Shown piece after piece: positions 8,489 through 16,435 of a stretch of DNA of 64,000 bases. Numbering within the stretch: the stretch's first letter is position 1; every line of letters begins with the position of its first letter. The position numbers and the translations under genes were made by a program. The notes beneath the pieces are model-generated. The model was not told the DNA's origin, ran no database searches, and saw only the letters and a program-made list of their open reading frames with translations. Source of the stretch: Solicola gregarius (GTDB lineage: Bacteria; Actinomycetota; Actinomycetes; Propionibacteriales; Nocardioidaceae); assembly GCF_025790165.1 (NCBI RefSeq), contig NZ_CP094970.1, positions 2,666,001 through 2,730,000 on the forward strand. The letters are read 5' to 3'.

Positions 8489-8517
8489 AGCATGCCAGCA
8501 ACTCATGCGCAGTGCAA
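8489..8517 (-). promoter_or_regulatory. Candidate promoter of the GntP operon
   Basis: On the minus strand TTGCAC (8517-8512), a 17-nt spacer and CATGCT (8494-8489) make a reasonable sigma-70-type promoter about 30 nt before the GntP start. Short GAGTT/AACTC inverted pairs occur around it (8500-8504, 8522-8526, 8551-8555) and could be operator half-sites. Confidence 0.4.
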
Positions 8518-8607
8518 GCAAGAGTTCGTACGTAGATGACTGGATCACGCAACTCTGGCCCGGGGGACGGAACCGGCCGCCGGAGGTAGCGCCCGGGGAT
8601 CGCATCA

Positions 8608-8775
8608 CTAGTGTCCTGCGTTTGAAGTGGCTTTACGGAAGGCGTCGTCCAGGTGGATGCATCCGCAAGGACGAGGAGGAAGGTCATAGTGGGTCCTATT
8701 TGCGACGACGAGGACGCCGCGGGGCGCCGCCTGGGCGGCGAAAGACGTCAAGGTACTTCGAACGCAGGGCACTAG
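8608..8775. mobile_element. MITE-like element 1 (168 bp)
   Basis: Terminal inverted repeats CTAGTGTCCTGCGTTTGAAG(T) at 8608-8628 and, in inverse orientation at 8755-8775, CTAGTGCCCTGCGTTCGAAG(T): 21 bp with two differences. Both ends are bounded by CTAG. The interior carries no convincing gene. The element fills most of the space between the divergent GntP operon and purC, and its right end contributes bases to the purC -10 region. A second element of the same length is at 24530-24697. Confidence 0.65.
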
Positions 8776-8778
8776 AGT
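8773..8778 (+). promoter_or_regulatory. Leaderless -10 of purC
   Basis: TAGAGT, then 7 nt, then GTG at 8786. The first three bases belong to the right terminal repeat of MITE-like element 1. An earlier GTG at 8777 lies inside this hexamer and so is unlikely to be the start. Confidence 0.5.
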
Positions 8779-8785
8779 GATCGGC

Positions 8786-9661
8786 GTGACCGGCCTACCC
8801 ACAGCCCCTGATATCCCCGGCGCCCGCCATGTGCATTCGGGCAAGGTGCGCGACCTGTACGAGCGGCCCGACGGCGCGCTGCTGATGGTCGCCTCCGACC
8901 GCATCTCGGCGTACGACCATGTCCTCGAACCCGGGATCCCCGACAAGGGCGAGATCCTGACCCGGATGTCGCTGTGGTGGTTCGAGCAGGTCGCCGACCT
9001 CGTACCCAACCACGTGCTCTCGACCGACGTACCCGATGTCGTACGCGGGCGGGCCGTCGTCTGCGAGCGGCTCGCGATGTACCCGGTCGAGTGCGTCGCG
9101 CGCGGCTATCTCACCGGCTCCGGCCTGATCGACTACCAGCGCAGTGGCGCGGTGTGCGGCGTCGCGCTGCCCCCAGGGCTGGGTGAGGCGAGCAGGCTGG
9201 ACGCACCGATCTTCACCCCCGCCACGAAGGCGGAGCTGGGCGAGCACGACGAGAACGTCTCGTACGAGCACGTGGTCGGCGCCGTCGGTGCCGACGCGGC
9301 AGAGCGGTTGCGCGACCTCACCATCGCCGTGTACGAGCGGGCCGAGCGGATCGCCCGCGAGCGGGGCATCATCCTGGCCGATACCAAGCTCGAGTTCGGC
9401 GCCCGCTCCGACGGCACCATCGTGCTCGCCGACGAGGTGCTGACGCCGGACTCGTCGCGCTTCTGGCCGGCCGACGAGTACGTACCGGGGCAGGTGCAGG
9501 AGTCGTACGACAAGCAGGTCGTCCGCAACTGGCTGACGCACGAGAGCGGATGGGACCGTACGAGCGACGAGCCCCCTCCGCGGCTGTCCGACGCAGTCGT
9601 CGACAAGACCCGGCAGCGCTACGTCGAGGCGTACGAGCGCCTGACCGGCGAGCGATTCTGA
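8786..9661 (+). CDS. purC: Phosphoribosylaminoimidazole-succinocarboxamide (SAICAR) synthase
   Basis: ATP-dependent ligase joining aspartate to CAIR in purine synthesis. The 291-aa protein has the family hallmarks [24 protein letters not shown], the [22 protein letters not shown] region and [10 protein letters not shown] place the start at GTG 8786; GTG 8777, three codons earlier, falls inside the -10 hexamer. No ribosome site is visible, consistent with a leaderless transcript. A perfect 11-bp stem hairpin follows the stop. Confidence 0.93.
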   Translation: MTGLPTAPDIPGARHVHSGKVRDLYERPDGALLMVASDRISAYDHVLEPGIPDKGEILTRMSLWWFEQVADLVPNHVLSTDVPDVVRGRAVVCERLAMYPVECVARGYLTGSGLIDYQRSGAVCGVALPPGLGEASRLDAPIFTPATKAELGEHDENVSYEHVVGAVGADAAERLRDLTIAVYERAERIARERGIILADTKLEFGARSDGTIVLADEVLTPDSSRFWPADEYVPGQVQESYDKQVVRNWLTHESGWDRTSDEPPPRLSDAVVDKTRQRYVEAYERLTGERF

Positions 9662-9679
9662 CGCAGCCGACCTTGCCCT

Positions 9680-9709
9680 GCGGATTACCATGGGCCCGTG
9701 GTAATCCGC
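9680..9709 (+). terminator. Hairpin downstream of purC
   Basis: Perfect 11-bp arms GCGGATTACCA / TGGTAATCCGC around an 8-nt loop, 18 nt after the purC stop. No U-tract follows, as is common in actinomycetes. Confidence 0.6.
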
Positions 9710-9861
9710 GCCACTACCCAGCAAGTTTGCCCGGTAGCGGCGCCAGGTTGCCCCCGAGCGGTGGAACGTACGCGGACCCGAGACGGATCGGCTACCGCGC
9801 AGTAGAGTGCGGCGGCAAGGAACCGCGCCCCGCGGTGCATGATGCCGAGGAGACCTGAGCC

Positions 9862-11412
9862 GTGCTCAACCTGTCCGTGATGCTCGAAGACAGCGCCCGC
9901 AACTTTCCCGATCGAGACGCCGTCGTGCTCGGCGAGGCCCGGCTGACGTACGCGCAGGTCAACGGCGCTGCCAACCAGGTGGCCAATCTCCTCAACACCC
10001 GTGGCATCGGCCGCGGCGACAAGGTCGCGCTCTCCTGTCCCAACATCCCGTACTTCCCGATGGTCTACTTCGGCATCCTGAAGACCGGCGCAACGGTCGT
10101 ACCGCTGAACGTGCTGTTGAAGGGGCGCGAGGTCGCGTACCACCTCGACGACTCGGACGCCACGGCGTACTTCTGCTTCGAAGGCACTCCCGAACTGCCC
10201 ATGGGCCAGGCCGGCTGGGACGGCTTCAACGCGACCGACGCCTGCACCGAGTTCTTCCTGGTCACGGCCGATCCAGCAGCCGACTCACCGATCGACGGTG
10301 CCGAGACGTTCGGTCACGCCATCGCGAGCGAGCCGCCCGCGTACGCCCCCGCGGTCACCGAGCCGACCGACACGGCCGTCATCCTCTACACCAGCGGTAC
10401 GACCGGCCAGCCGAAGGGTGCCGAGCTCAGCCACGCGAACATGGCGATGAACGCCGCCAACCTGCCACGGCTGTTCGACTTCCACCCCGACGGGCACGAA
10501 ACGTACCTGTGCGCGCTGCCGCTGTTCCACTCGTTCGGGCAGACCGTGATCATGAACTCCGGGTTCTCGCTCGGCGGCACGCTCGTGATGCTGCCGCGGT
10601 TCGATGCGAAGGCCGCGCTTGCCCTGATGCTCAAGGAGAAGGTGACGTTCTTCGCCGGTGTACCCACGATGTACTGGGGTCTGCTCGGTGCCCTCGACGA
10701 CTCCGTCGACGTCGACCAGATCGCGGCGAACCTTCGCCGATCGGTGTCCGGCGGATCGTCGCTGCCGGTGGAGATCATCGGTGACTTCAAGAAACGATTC
10801 CACGTAGAGATCCAAGAGGGGTACGGCCTCTCCGAGACCTCGCCGGTCGCGACGTTCGCTCCGGCCGGGAGCGAGCCTCGGCCGGGCTCGATCGGCAAAC
10901 CGCTCTGGGGCGTCGAGTGCAAGCTCATCGACGGCGACTGGAACGAGGTGTACGGCGACGACGCCGTCGGCGAGATCGCGATGCGCGGGTACAACATCAT
11001 GAAGGGCTACTACAACCGACCCGAGGCTACCGCCGCCGTGATTCGCGACGGCTGGTTCCGCAGTGGTGATCTCGCCAAGCGCGACTCCGACGGTTACTAC
11101 TACATCGTCGACCGAGCGAAGGACATGATCATCCGCGGCGGCTTCAACGTCTACCCACGCGAGATCGAGGAGGTCCTGATGACCCATCCCGACGTCTCGC
11201 TGGTCGCCGTGGTGGGCGTACCCCACGAGTCGCACGGCGAGGAGGTCAAGGCGTTCGTGATCCGCAACGAGGGCGCGTCGATCACCGAGGACGCGCTGAT
11301 CGAGTGGGCCAAGGAGCAGATGGCCTCGTACAAGTACCCTCGCATCGTCGAGTTCCGTGCGGAGCTGCCGATGACGAGCACCGGCAAGATCCTCAAGCGC
11401 GAGCTGACGTAG
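9862..11412 (+). CDS. Long-chain fatty-acid-CoA ligase (AMP-binding)
   Basis: ANL-superfamily acyl-CoA synthetase, 516 aa. Motifs in order: the ATP/AMP loop YTSGTTGQPKG, the substrate-site QEGYGLSETSP, GWFRSGDLAKRD, the hinge region DRAKDMIIRGGFNVYP and the C-terminal catalytic lysine in STGKILKREL. It probably activates fatty acids for beta-oxidation or lipid synthesis; chain length cannot be read. The GTG at 9862 has GAGGAGA at suitable distance. It stands alone between purC and purS, and its neighbours give no further hint of substrate. Confidence 0.9.
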   Translation: MLNLSVMLEDSARNFPDRDAVVLGEARLTYAQVNGAANQVANLLNTRGIGRGDKVALSCPNIPYFPMVYFGILKTGATVVPLNVLLKGREVAYHLDDSDATAYFCFEGTPELPMGQAGWDGFNATDACTEFFLVTADPAADSPIDGAETFGHAIASEPPAYAPAVTEPTDTAVILYTSGTTGQPKGAELSHANMAMNAANLPRLFDFHPDGHETYLCALPLFHSFGQTVIMNSGFSLGGTLVMLPRFDAKAALALMLKEKVTFFAGVPTMYWGLLGALDDSVDVDQIAANLRRSVSGGSSLPVEIIGDFKKRFHVEIQEGYGLSETSPVATFAPAGSEPRPGSIGKPLWGVECKLIDGDWNEVYGDDAVGEIAMRGYNIMKGYYNRPEATAAVIRDGWFRSGDLAKRDSDGYYYIVDRAKDMIIRGGFNVYPREIEEVLMTHPDVSLVAVVGVPHESHGEEVKAFVIRNEGASITEDALIEWAKEQMASYKYPRIVEFRAELPMTSTGKILKRELT

Positions 11413-11499
11413 CCAGTCGGCGGTGCGGGATCGACGGCTCGGCGACGCCCATGGCTAGACTGCGGCCGTACGCGTAACGCGATCGTTTGGAGCAGTCCA

Positions 11500-11745
11500 G
11501 TGGCTCGTGTCGTCGTCGACGTCATGCTCAAGCCGGAGATCCTCGACCCCCAAGGCAAGGCGGTCCACGGAGCGCTCGACCGGCTCGGGTTCGAGCTCGT
11601 CACCGACGTACGCCAGGGCAAACGGTTCGAGCTCGAGGTCGACGGTGAGATGGACGATGAGAAGCTCGCCGATGTCAACAAGCTCGCCGAGACGTTGCTG
11701 TCCAACCCGGTGATCGAGACGTACGCCGTCACGGTGGCGTCGTGA
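11500..11745 (+). CDS. purS: FGAM synthase subunit PurS
   Basis: 81-aa small subunit of phosphoribosylformylglycinamidine synthase that bridges PurQ and PurL. It opens with the typical strand [18 protein letters not shown] and ends with the ferredoxin-like fold segment [16 protein letters not shown] -10 at 11456-11461 and a GGAG ribosome site point to a short-leader promoter, unlike the leaderless pur genes elsewhere. Its stop overlaps the start of purQ. Confidence 0.95.
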   Translation: MARVVVDVMLKPEILDPQGKAVHGALDRLGFELVTDVRQGKRFELEVDGEMDDEKLADVNKLAETLLSNPVIETYAVTVAS

Positions 11746-12416
11746 AGATCGGCGTCGTCACCTTCCCCGGCTCGCTCGACGACGTCGATGCGTCCCGCGC
11801 GGTGCGGCTCGCGGGCGGGGAGCCGGTCGCGTTGTGGCACGGTGACAACGATCTTGCGGGCGTCGACGCCGTCGTGCTGCCCGGCGGCTTCTCGTACGGC
11901 GACTACCTGCGCTGCGGCGCGATCGCCCGATTCGCACCCGTGATGGAGGCGCTGGTCGACGCCGCCCGCGGTGGCATGCCGGTCCTCGGCATCTGCAACG
12001 GGTTCCAGATCCTGTGCGAGTCGCATCTCCTCCCGGGCGCGCTCGTCCGCAACGACCACCAGCGGTTCGTGTGCCGCGACCAGATGCTGCGCATCGAGAA
12101 CGCCGACACCGCCTGGACGTCCGCGTACGAGACGGACCAGGAGATCGTCGTACCACTGAAGAACGGCGAGGGCGGCTTCGTCGCCGATGAGGCGACCCTC
12201 GACTCGCTCGAACAGGAAGGCCGGGTGGTCGCCCGGTACGTCGGCGTCAACCCGAACGGCTCTCTGCGCGATATCGCGGGCGTGACCAACGAGCGCGGCA
12301 ACGTCGTCGGCCTGATGCCGCATCCCGAGCATGCCGTCGAGGCGCTGTTCGGCGCGGGGCTCGACGGCCGTGGCTTCTTCGCCTCCGTGGTGCAGGCGAT
12401 GGCCGACCGCTCCTGA
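11742..12416 (+). CDS. purQ: FGAM synthase glutaminase subunit PurQ
   Basis: 224-aa class I glutamine amidotransferase that feeds ammonia to PurL. The triad is visible: nucleophile Cys in [11 protein letters not shown], and His/Glu in MPHPEHAVE near the C-terminus. The GTG at 11742 overlaps the purS TGA by four bases, so the two are co-translated. The synthetase subunit purL is not adjacent; it lies 16 kb downstream at 28349. Confidence 0.95.
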   Translation: MKIGVVTFPGSLDDVDASRAVRLAGGEPVALWHGDNDLAGVDAVVLPGGFSYGDYLRCGAIARFAPVMEALVDAARGGMPVLGICNGFQILCESHLLPGALVRNDHQRFVCRDQMLRIENADTAWTSAYETDQEIVVPLKNGEGGFVADEATLDSLEQEGRVVARYVGVNPNGSLRDIAGVTNERGNVVGLMPHPEHAVEALFGAGLDGRGFFASVVQAMADRS

Positions 12417-12492
12417 GGTCCGGCCCGCTGGAGCGGTGACTGACGCTGCCGGATGGCATCATGAGCGAAGCCATTCCCGGGAAGGAACCCTC

Positions 12493-12786
12493 ATGACAGA
12501 CGCGCAGCCGGAGCGTTCGGTCGCCGATGCCCCCGAGCGGAGCCGCTTCGAGATCATCGTCGACGGTCGGCTCGCCGGTTTCGCCGAGTACCAGCTGGGC
12601 GACGGCGTGATCACGTTCACCCATACCGAGATCGGCGACGAGTACGCAGGCCAGGGTCTCGGGAGCACGCTGGTGCGTACCGCTCTCGACGACGTCCGTG
12701 CGCGTGGCCTCTCCGTACGTCCGCTGTGCCCGTACGTCGCCGCGTACATCAAGCGGCACCCCGAGTACGCCGACCTCGTCGCGTAG
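12493..12786 (+). CDS. Small GNAT-like N-acetyltransferase (YjdJ type)
   Basis: 97-aa protein with the short acetyltransferase fold of the PF14542 group. It has the acetyl-CoA loop EYAGQGLGSTLVRTALDD and the following GLSVRPLCPYVAAYIKRHPEY, a strongly conserved tail in this family. AAGGA precedes the ATG at 12493. The substrate is unknown. It lies 76 bp after purQ and 6 bp before a lipoprotein gene, so it may be read through from either side. Confidence 0.85.
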   Translation: MTDAQPERSVADAPERSRFEIIVDGRLAGFAEYQLGDGVITFTHTEIGDEYAGQGLGSTLVRTALDDVRARGLSVRPLCPYVAAYIKRHPEYADLVA

Positions 12787-12792
12787 ACATCG

Positions 12793-13365
12793 ATGTCCGT
12801 CGTCCGTTCGGTCGTACTTGCCTGCGCCGTGGCGGTCTTGGCCGCGGGCTGTGGGACCGACGAACCCGACGCCGAGCGCGTCGCGTACTCCGCGCCGCCA
12901 CCATCCGTCCCGCCATCGGCCGGGTCCGGGCAGGACAAGGCGATCGAGCTGAGCACCGAGACGTGCCCGGGCACCGACGGCGGCAAGCTGGTCGGGCCCG
13001 TGCCGGCGGACTGGAAGACCGATACGAGCCGCGCCGACTACTGCACGTGGTCGCACGGCACGTCGACCTTGACCTTCGAGTACGGCGACATCGACGGCGA
13101 TCCCTGGGAGTGGGTTCTCTCCCAGACGAGCGTTCCCGAGACGCTGGAGACGTACCCGGGGTTCGAGCCGATCCGGCAGTCCAGGAACGCCGGAGGCGGC
13201 CCGCTCTGGCATTTCCAGTACGTCGTCAATCGCATCGACGGCGCCGTGTACGTCGACTCGCTGCAGCTGTTCCGCGACGGCTGGCACGTGACGTACCAGG
13301 CGGACTCCGACGAGTACAACCGCTACCTCGAACGGCAGCTGATCGAGGGCCTCAGCGCGACCTGA
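12793..13365 (+). CDS. Lipoprotein of unknown function
   Basis: 190-aa protein with a lipoprotein signal peptide: short basic start, hydrophobic core and lipobox VLAAGC (Cys at about residue 20), followed by a Pro/Ser/Asp-rich linker. The mature domain contains three more Cys-free-looking beta segments and two cysteines (TCPG, DYCTW) that could form a disulfide. The layout resembles DUF3558-type actinobacterial lipoproteins but I would not assign it. It starts 6 bp after the acetyltransferase gene and ends before a hairpin. Confidence 0.75.
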   Translation: MSVVRSVVLACAVAVLAAGCGTDEPDAERVAYSAPPPSVPPSAGSGQDKAIELSTETCPGTDGGKLVGPVPADWKTDTSRADYCTWSHGTSTLTFEYGDIDGDPWEWVLSQTSVPETLETYPGFEPIRQSRNAGGGPLWHFQYVVNRIDGAVYVDSLQLFRDGWHVTYQADSDEYNRYLERQLIEGLSAT

Positions 13366-13370
13366 TCGGG

Positions 13371-13411
13371 GTATGCCGCAGTCCGGCGCGCCGCCGGAGA
13401 CCGCCGCATAC
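13371..13411 (+). terminator. Hairpin between lipoprotein gene and the nrd regulatory region
   Basis: GTATGCCGCAGTCCGGC pairs, with two bulges, with GCCGGAGACCGCCGCATAC around a GCGCC loop. It insulates the nrd promoter from upstream transcription. Confidence 0.5.
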
Positions 13412-13424
13412 GGCGTGTCGCGCG

Positions 13425-13471
13425 ACACCACATGTAGGTACTTGCATCGATGTAGTTTCCATATATGGTGG
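13425..13471 (+). promoter_or_regulatory. Candidate tandem NrdR boxes
   Basis: ACACCACATGTAGGTA (13425-13440) and TTTCCATATATGGTGG (13456-13471) each match the NrdR-box consensus at about 10 of 16 positions. Their starts are 31 bp apart, the three-turn spacing typical of paired NrdR boxes. They lie immediately upstream of the riboswitch, where the nrd promoter should be. Confidence 0.55.
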
Positions 13472-13662
13472 CCTGGCAGCTGGTTCAGTCGGTCCTCCAG
13501 ATCGGCTGTCGTAAGAGGGAACCCGGTGTGAATCCGGGACTGCCCCGCAGCGGTGAACGGGAACGACCGTCGTCAGATGCACTGGGTGCGCACCCGGGAA
13601 GCGGCGACCAGTAGGCGCGCTGGACGCAGCGCTGGCCCGTGAGTCCGAAGACCTGCCAGCGC
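13472..13662 (+). ncRNA. Cobalamin (B12) riboswitch
   Basis: The conserved core (GTGTGAATCCGGGACTGC, then CCCGCAGCGGTGA) is followed by the 3' B12 box GTCCGAAGACCTGCCAGC, and CTGGCAG near 13473 pairs with CTGCCAG near 13653 to close P1. It precedes nrdA by about 120 nt. A hairpin CACCGCGC / GCGCGGTG at 13662-13686 right after the aptamer may be part of the expression platform. The likely logic is that B12 shuts off this B12-independent reductase when a B12-dependent one (not in this window) can work, as known for Streptomyces nrdABS. Confidence 0.95.
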
Positions 13663-13785
13663 ACCGCGCGTACGACATGCGCGGTGGTCCGCGGCCTCGT
13701 GGGACGGCCAGGGGACACGGCGACGCCGTACCCTCCCGACCCTCCGCGCCGCGGGTTGCGCGACATCGCGACCGAGGGGTTGAGC

Positions 13786-16341
13786 ATGGCCAGCACCAGC
13801 ACCACCAGTGACATCGCCGTCGTCAAGCGCGACGGCTCCCGCGTCCCGTACGACGGTTACGAGATCGCCGCGTCGATCGAGGAGGCGAGCGCGGGACTCC
13901 AGGACGCCGTTGCCCGCGCGACGCAGATCCAGTCCGACCTGGAGATCGTGCTGTTCGACGGCATGACCAGCGAGCAGCTCGACGAGGCCGTCATCTCGGT
14001 CGCGCTGCAGAACGTCAAGGACGATCCGGCCTTCGACACCGTGGCGGCGCGACTCCTGACCAAGCTGCTGTACAAGCGCGCGTTCGGTGAGGGCAGCACG
14101 CACCTAGAGACCCGCAGCTTCCCCGGACCGGCGTTCGTCGCGTACGTGCAGCGCGGCGTCGACCTCGGGCTGCTCGACACCCGCCTCGCGGAGCTCTTCG
14201 ACCTCGAACGGCTCGGCGCCGCGCTCGATACCGGGCGCGACGACCTGCTGCGCTACATCGGCGTTCAGACCATGCGCAACCGCTACATGATCACCGCGCC
14301 CGACGGTACGCCGCTCGAGGTGCCGCAGTTCTTCTGGATGCGCGTGGCCATGGGGCTGTCGCTCAACGAGGAGGCGTCGACAGATATCGCGCTCGCGCTG
14401 TACGAGAAGCTGTCGCGGCTCGAGTACGTCGCCGCGGGCTCCACTCTCGTCAATGCGGGCACCGCGTACGCCCAGCTGTCCAACTGCTTCGTGATGCAGA
14501 TGGAAGACGACATCGAGCACATCGCGAAGTCGGTACGCGACGTCATGTGGGTCACCAAGGGCACCGGCGGCATCGGCATGTCCGTCACCAAGCTGCGCAG
14601 CGAGGGCTCCCCGATCCGCAGCAACAACACGTTGTCGACGGGGCCGATCCCGTTCATGCACACCATCGACTCGACGCTCCGCGCGGTCTCGCGCGGTGGC
14701 AAGAAGTTCGGCGCACTGTGCTTCTACATGGAGAACTGGCATCTCGACTTCGACCAGTTCCTCGACCTGCGGCAGAACTCCGGTGATCCCTACCGCCGCA
14801 CGCGGACGGCCAACACCGCGGTGTGGATCTCCGACGAGTTCATGGCGCGGGTGGCCGCCGACGACGACTGGTATCTCTTCGACCCGCTCGAGACCGCCGA
14901 CCTGCCCGAGCTGTACGGCGCCGCGTTCTCGAAGCGCTACAACGAGTACGTCGCCCTCGCCCAGGCGGGCGAGCTGCGCGCGTACCGGCGGGTGCGGGCG
15001 CGCGAGCAGTACCGCGCGATGCTGGTGTCGCTGCAGACGACGTCGCATCCGTGGCTGACCTGGAAGGACACGATCAACACCCGGGCGCTGAACGACAACA
15101 CCGGCACGATCCACCTGTCCAACCTGTGCACGGAGATCTGCCTGCCGCAGGACCGCGAGAACATCGCCGTCTGCAACCTCGCATCGGTCAACCTGTCGCG
15201 GCATCTCGTCGGCGAGCGTGGTGACCTGCGCGTCGACTGGGATCGCCTGGCCGAGTCGACCCGGTTGGCGGTACGACAGCTGGACAACCTGGTCGACATC
15301 ACGCTCTCGTCGGTCGCCGAGTCGGAGCGCTCGAACGAGCTCAACCGCGCGGTCGGCCTCGGCGTCATGGGGTTCACCGACGTCGTCGAGCGACTCGGTT
15401 ACGGGTACGAGAGCGAGCGCGCGTACGAGCTGATCGACGAGCTGATGGAGTTCATCAGCTGGCACGCGATCGACGCGAGCGCCGACCTGGCTCGCGAGCG
15501 CGGTGCGTACGCGAACTTCGCCGGGTCGGGCTGGAGCCGCGGCATGGTGCCGATCGACACGCTCGACCGCCTGGCTGCGGACCGCGGTGAGCCGGTCGAG
15601 GTCGACCGGCGTACCCGGCTCGACTGGGAGTCGCTGCGACAGAAGGTACGCGGCGGAATCCGCAACGCGACACTGCTGGCGATCGCTCCGACCGCCTCGA
15701 TCGGTCTCGTGGCCGGAACGACACCGGGGCTGGATCCGCAGTTCAGCCAGATCTTCAGCCGGTCGACGTCGTCGGGCAAGTTCCTCGAGGTCAACCGCAA
15801 CCTGGTCGCCGACCTGCGCGAGCGCGGCCTCTGGGAGCACGTACGCGAGGACCTGCTGCGCGTCCAGGGCGACCTGTCGAGGCTCGACTCGGTGCCGGAC
15901 GACCTTCAGCGCGTCTACCGCACGTCGTTCCAGCTGTCGCCGTACGCGTTCCTCGAGGTGGCCGCGCGGGCGCAGAAGTGGATCGACCAGTCGATCAGCC
16001 GCAACATCTACCTCGCCGACCGCAACGTCGACGGCATGGTCGACCTGTACGCGGCGGCGTGGAAGCGGGGGGTGAAGACGACGTACTACCTGCACATGAT
16101 GCCGCGGCACACGGCCGAGCAGAGCACCGTACGCGTGAACAAGGCCGAGCAGCTGACGCCTGCGGGTGGCGGTCAGCGGCGCGGGTTCGGGTTCGCGGCG
16201 GCCTCGTCGCCGGAACGTGCTGCGGCGCCGGCGCACGTACCGGAGGTGGTGCCGCCGGATGCGGTACCCGTGGCCACCGTCGAGGCCGACAACTGCCCCA
16301 TCGACCCGCAAGAGCGCCTGCAGTGCGACTCCTGCCAGTGA
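13786..16341 (+). CDS. nrdA: Ribonucleoside-diphosphate reductase, class I alpha subunit
   Basis: 851-aa catalytic subunit that reduces ribonucleotides. It begins with an ATP-cone (VVKRDGSRVPYDGYEIAASIEEA), an allosteric activity site. The core includes the NLCTEI active-site cysteine, the GIRNATLLAIAPTASIGLVAGTTPG loop region (quoted in parts), and it ends with the CDSC redox pair that is re-reduced by thioredoxin. The ATG at 13786 has GAGGGG upstream; a GTG at 13639 in the same frame overlaps the riboswitch 3' box and cannot be the start. Regulated by the riboswitch and probably NrdR. nrdB follows after a hairpin. Confidence 0.95.
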   Translation: MASTSTTSDIAVVKRDGSRVPYDGYEIAASIEEASAGLQDAVARATQIQSDLEIVLFDGMTSEQLDEAVISVALQNVKDDPAFDTVAARLLTKLLYKRAFGEGSTHLETRSFPGPAFVAYVQRGVDLGLLDTRLAELFDLERLGAALDTGRDDLLRYIGVQTMRNRYMITAPDGTPLEVPQFFWMRVAMGLSLNEEASTDIALALYEKLSRLEYVAAGSTLVNAGTAYAQLSNCFVMQMEDDIEHIAKSVRDVMWVTKGTGGIGMSVTKLRSEGSPIRSNNTLSTGPIPFMHTIDSTLRAVSRGGKKFGALCFYMENWHLDFDQFLDLRQNSGDPYRRTRTANTAVWISDEFMARVAADDDWYLFDPLETADLPELYGAAFSKRYNEYVALAQAGELRAYRRVRAREQYRAMLVSLQTTSHPWLTWKDTINTRALNDNTGTIHLSNLCTEICLPQDRENIAVCNLASVNLSRHLVGERGDLRVDWDRLAESTRLAVRQLDNLVDITLSSVAESERSNELNRAVGLGVMGFTDVVERLGYGYESERAYELIDELMEFISWHAIDASADLARERGAYANFAGSGWSRGMVPIDTLDRLAADRGEPVEVDRRTRLDWESLRQKVRGGIRNATLLAIAPTASIGLVAGTTPGLDPQFSQIFSRSTSSGKFLEVNRNLVADLRERGLWEHVREDLLRVQGDLSRLDSVPDDLQRVYRTSFQLSPYAFLEVAARAQKWIDQSISRNIYLADRNVDGMVDLYAAAWKRGVKTTYYLHMMPRHTAEQSTVRVNKAEQLTPAGGGQRRGFGFAAASSPERAAAPAHVPEVVPPDAVPVATVEADNCPIDPQERLQCDSCQ

Positions 16342-16345
16342 GCCC

Positions 16346-16416
16346 GCCCGCTGGGCCGCACGTTCTTGTGCGACACGCCCGCGTGTCTCCGCACGAACGT
16401 GCGGCCCACGGGGCGG
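16346..16416. repeat. Dispersed hairpin family, copy C (between nrdA and nrdB)
   Basis: GGGCCGCACGTTC pairs with GAACGTGCGGCCC, enclosing TTGTGCGACACGC / GCGTGTCTCCGCAC. It belongs to the same family as copies A, B, D and E, but is the only one inside an operon rather than between convergent genes. It ends only about 5 bp before the nrdB ribosome site region. Confidence 0.8.
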
Positions 16417-16435
16417 CGGAGATAAGGAGAGAACT

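Noticed and set aside
5674-8493. 939-aa minus-strand fusion of permease and kinase
   Set aside because: The kinase frame simply stays open into the permease gene; the upstream half is Arg-rich shadow. The true kinase starts at GTG 6993.
8505-8780. 91-aa plus-strand frame through MITE-like element 1
   Set aside because: Low-complexity Arg/Gly-rich frame that follows the element ends; probably a repeat-derived false gene.
13639-13785. Upstream GTG extension of nrdA
   Set aside because: It would start inside the 3' box of the riboswitch; homology and the ribosome site fit ATG 13786.
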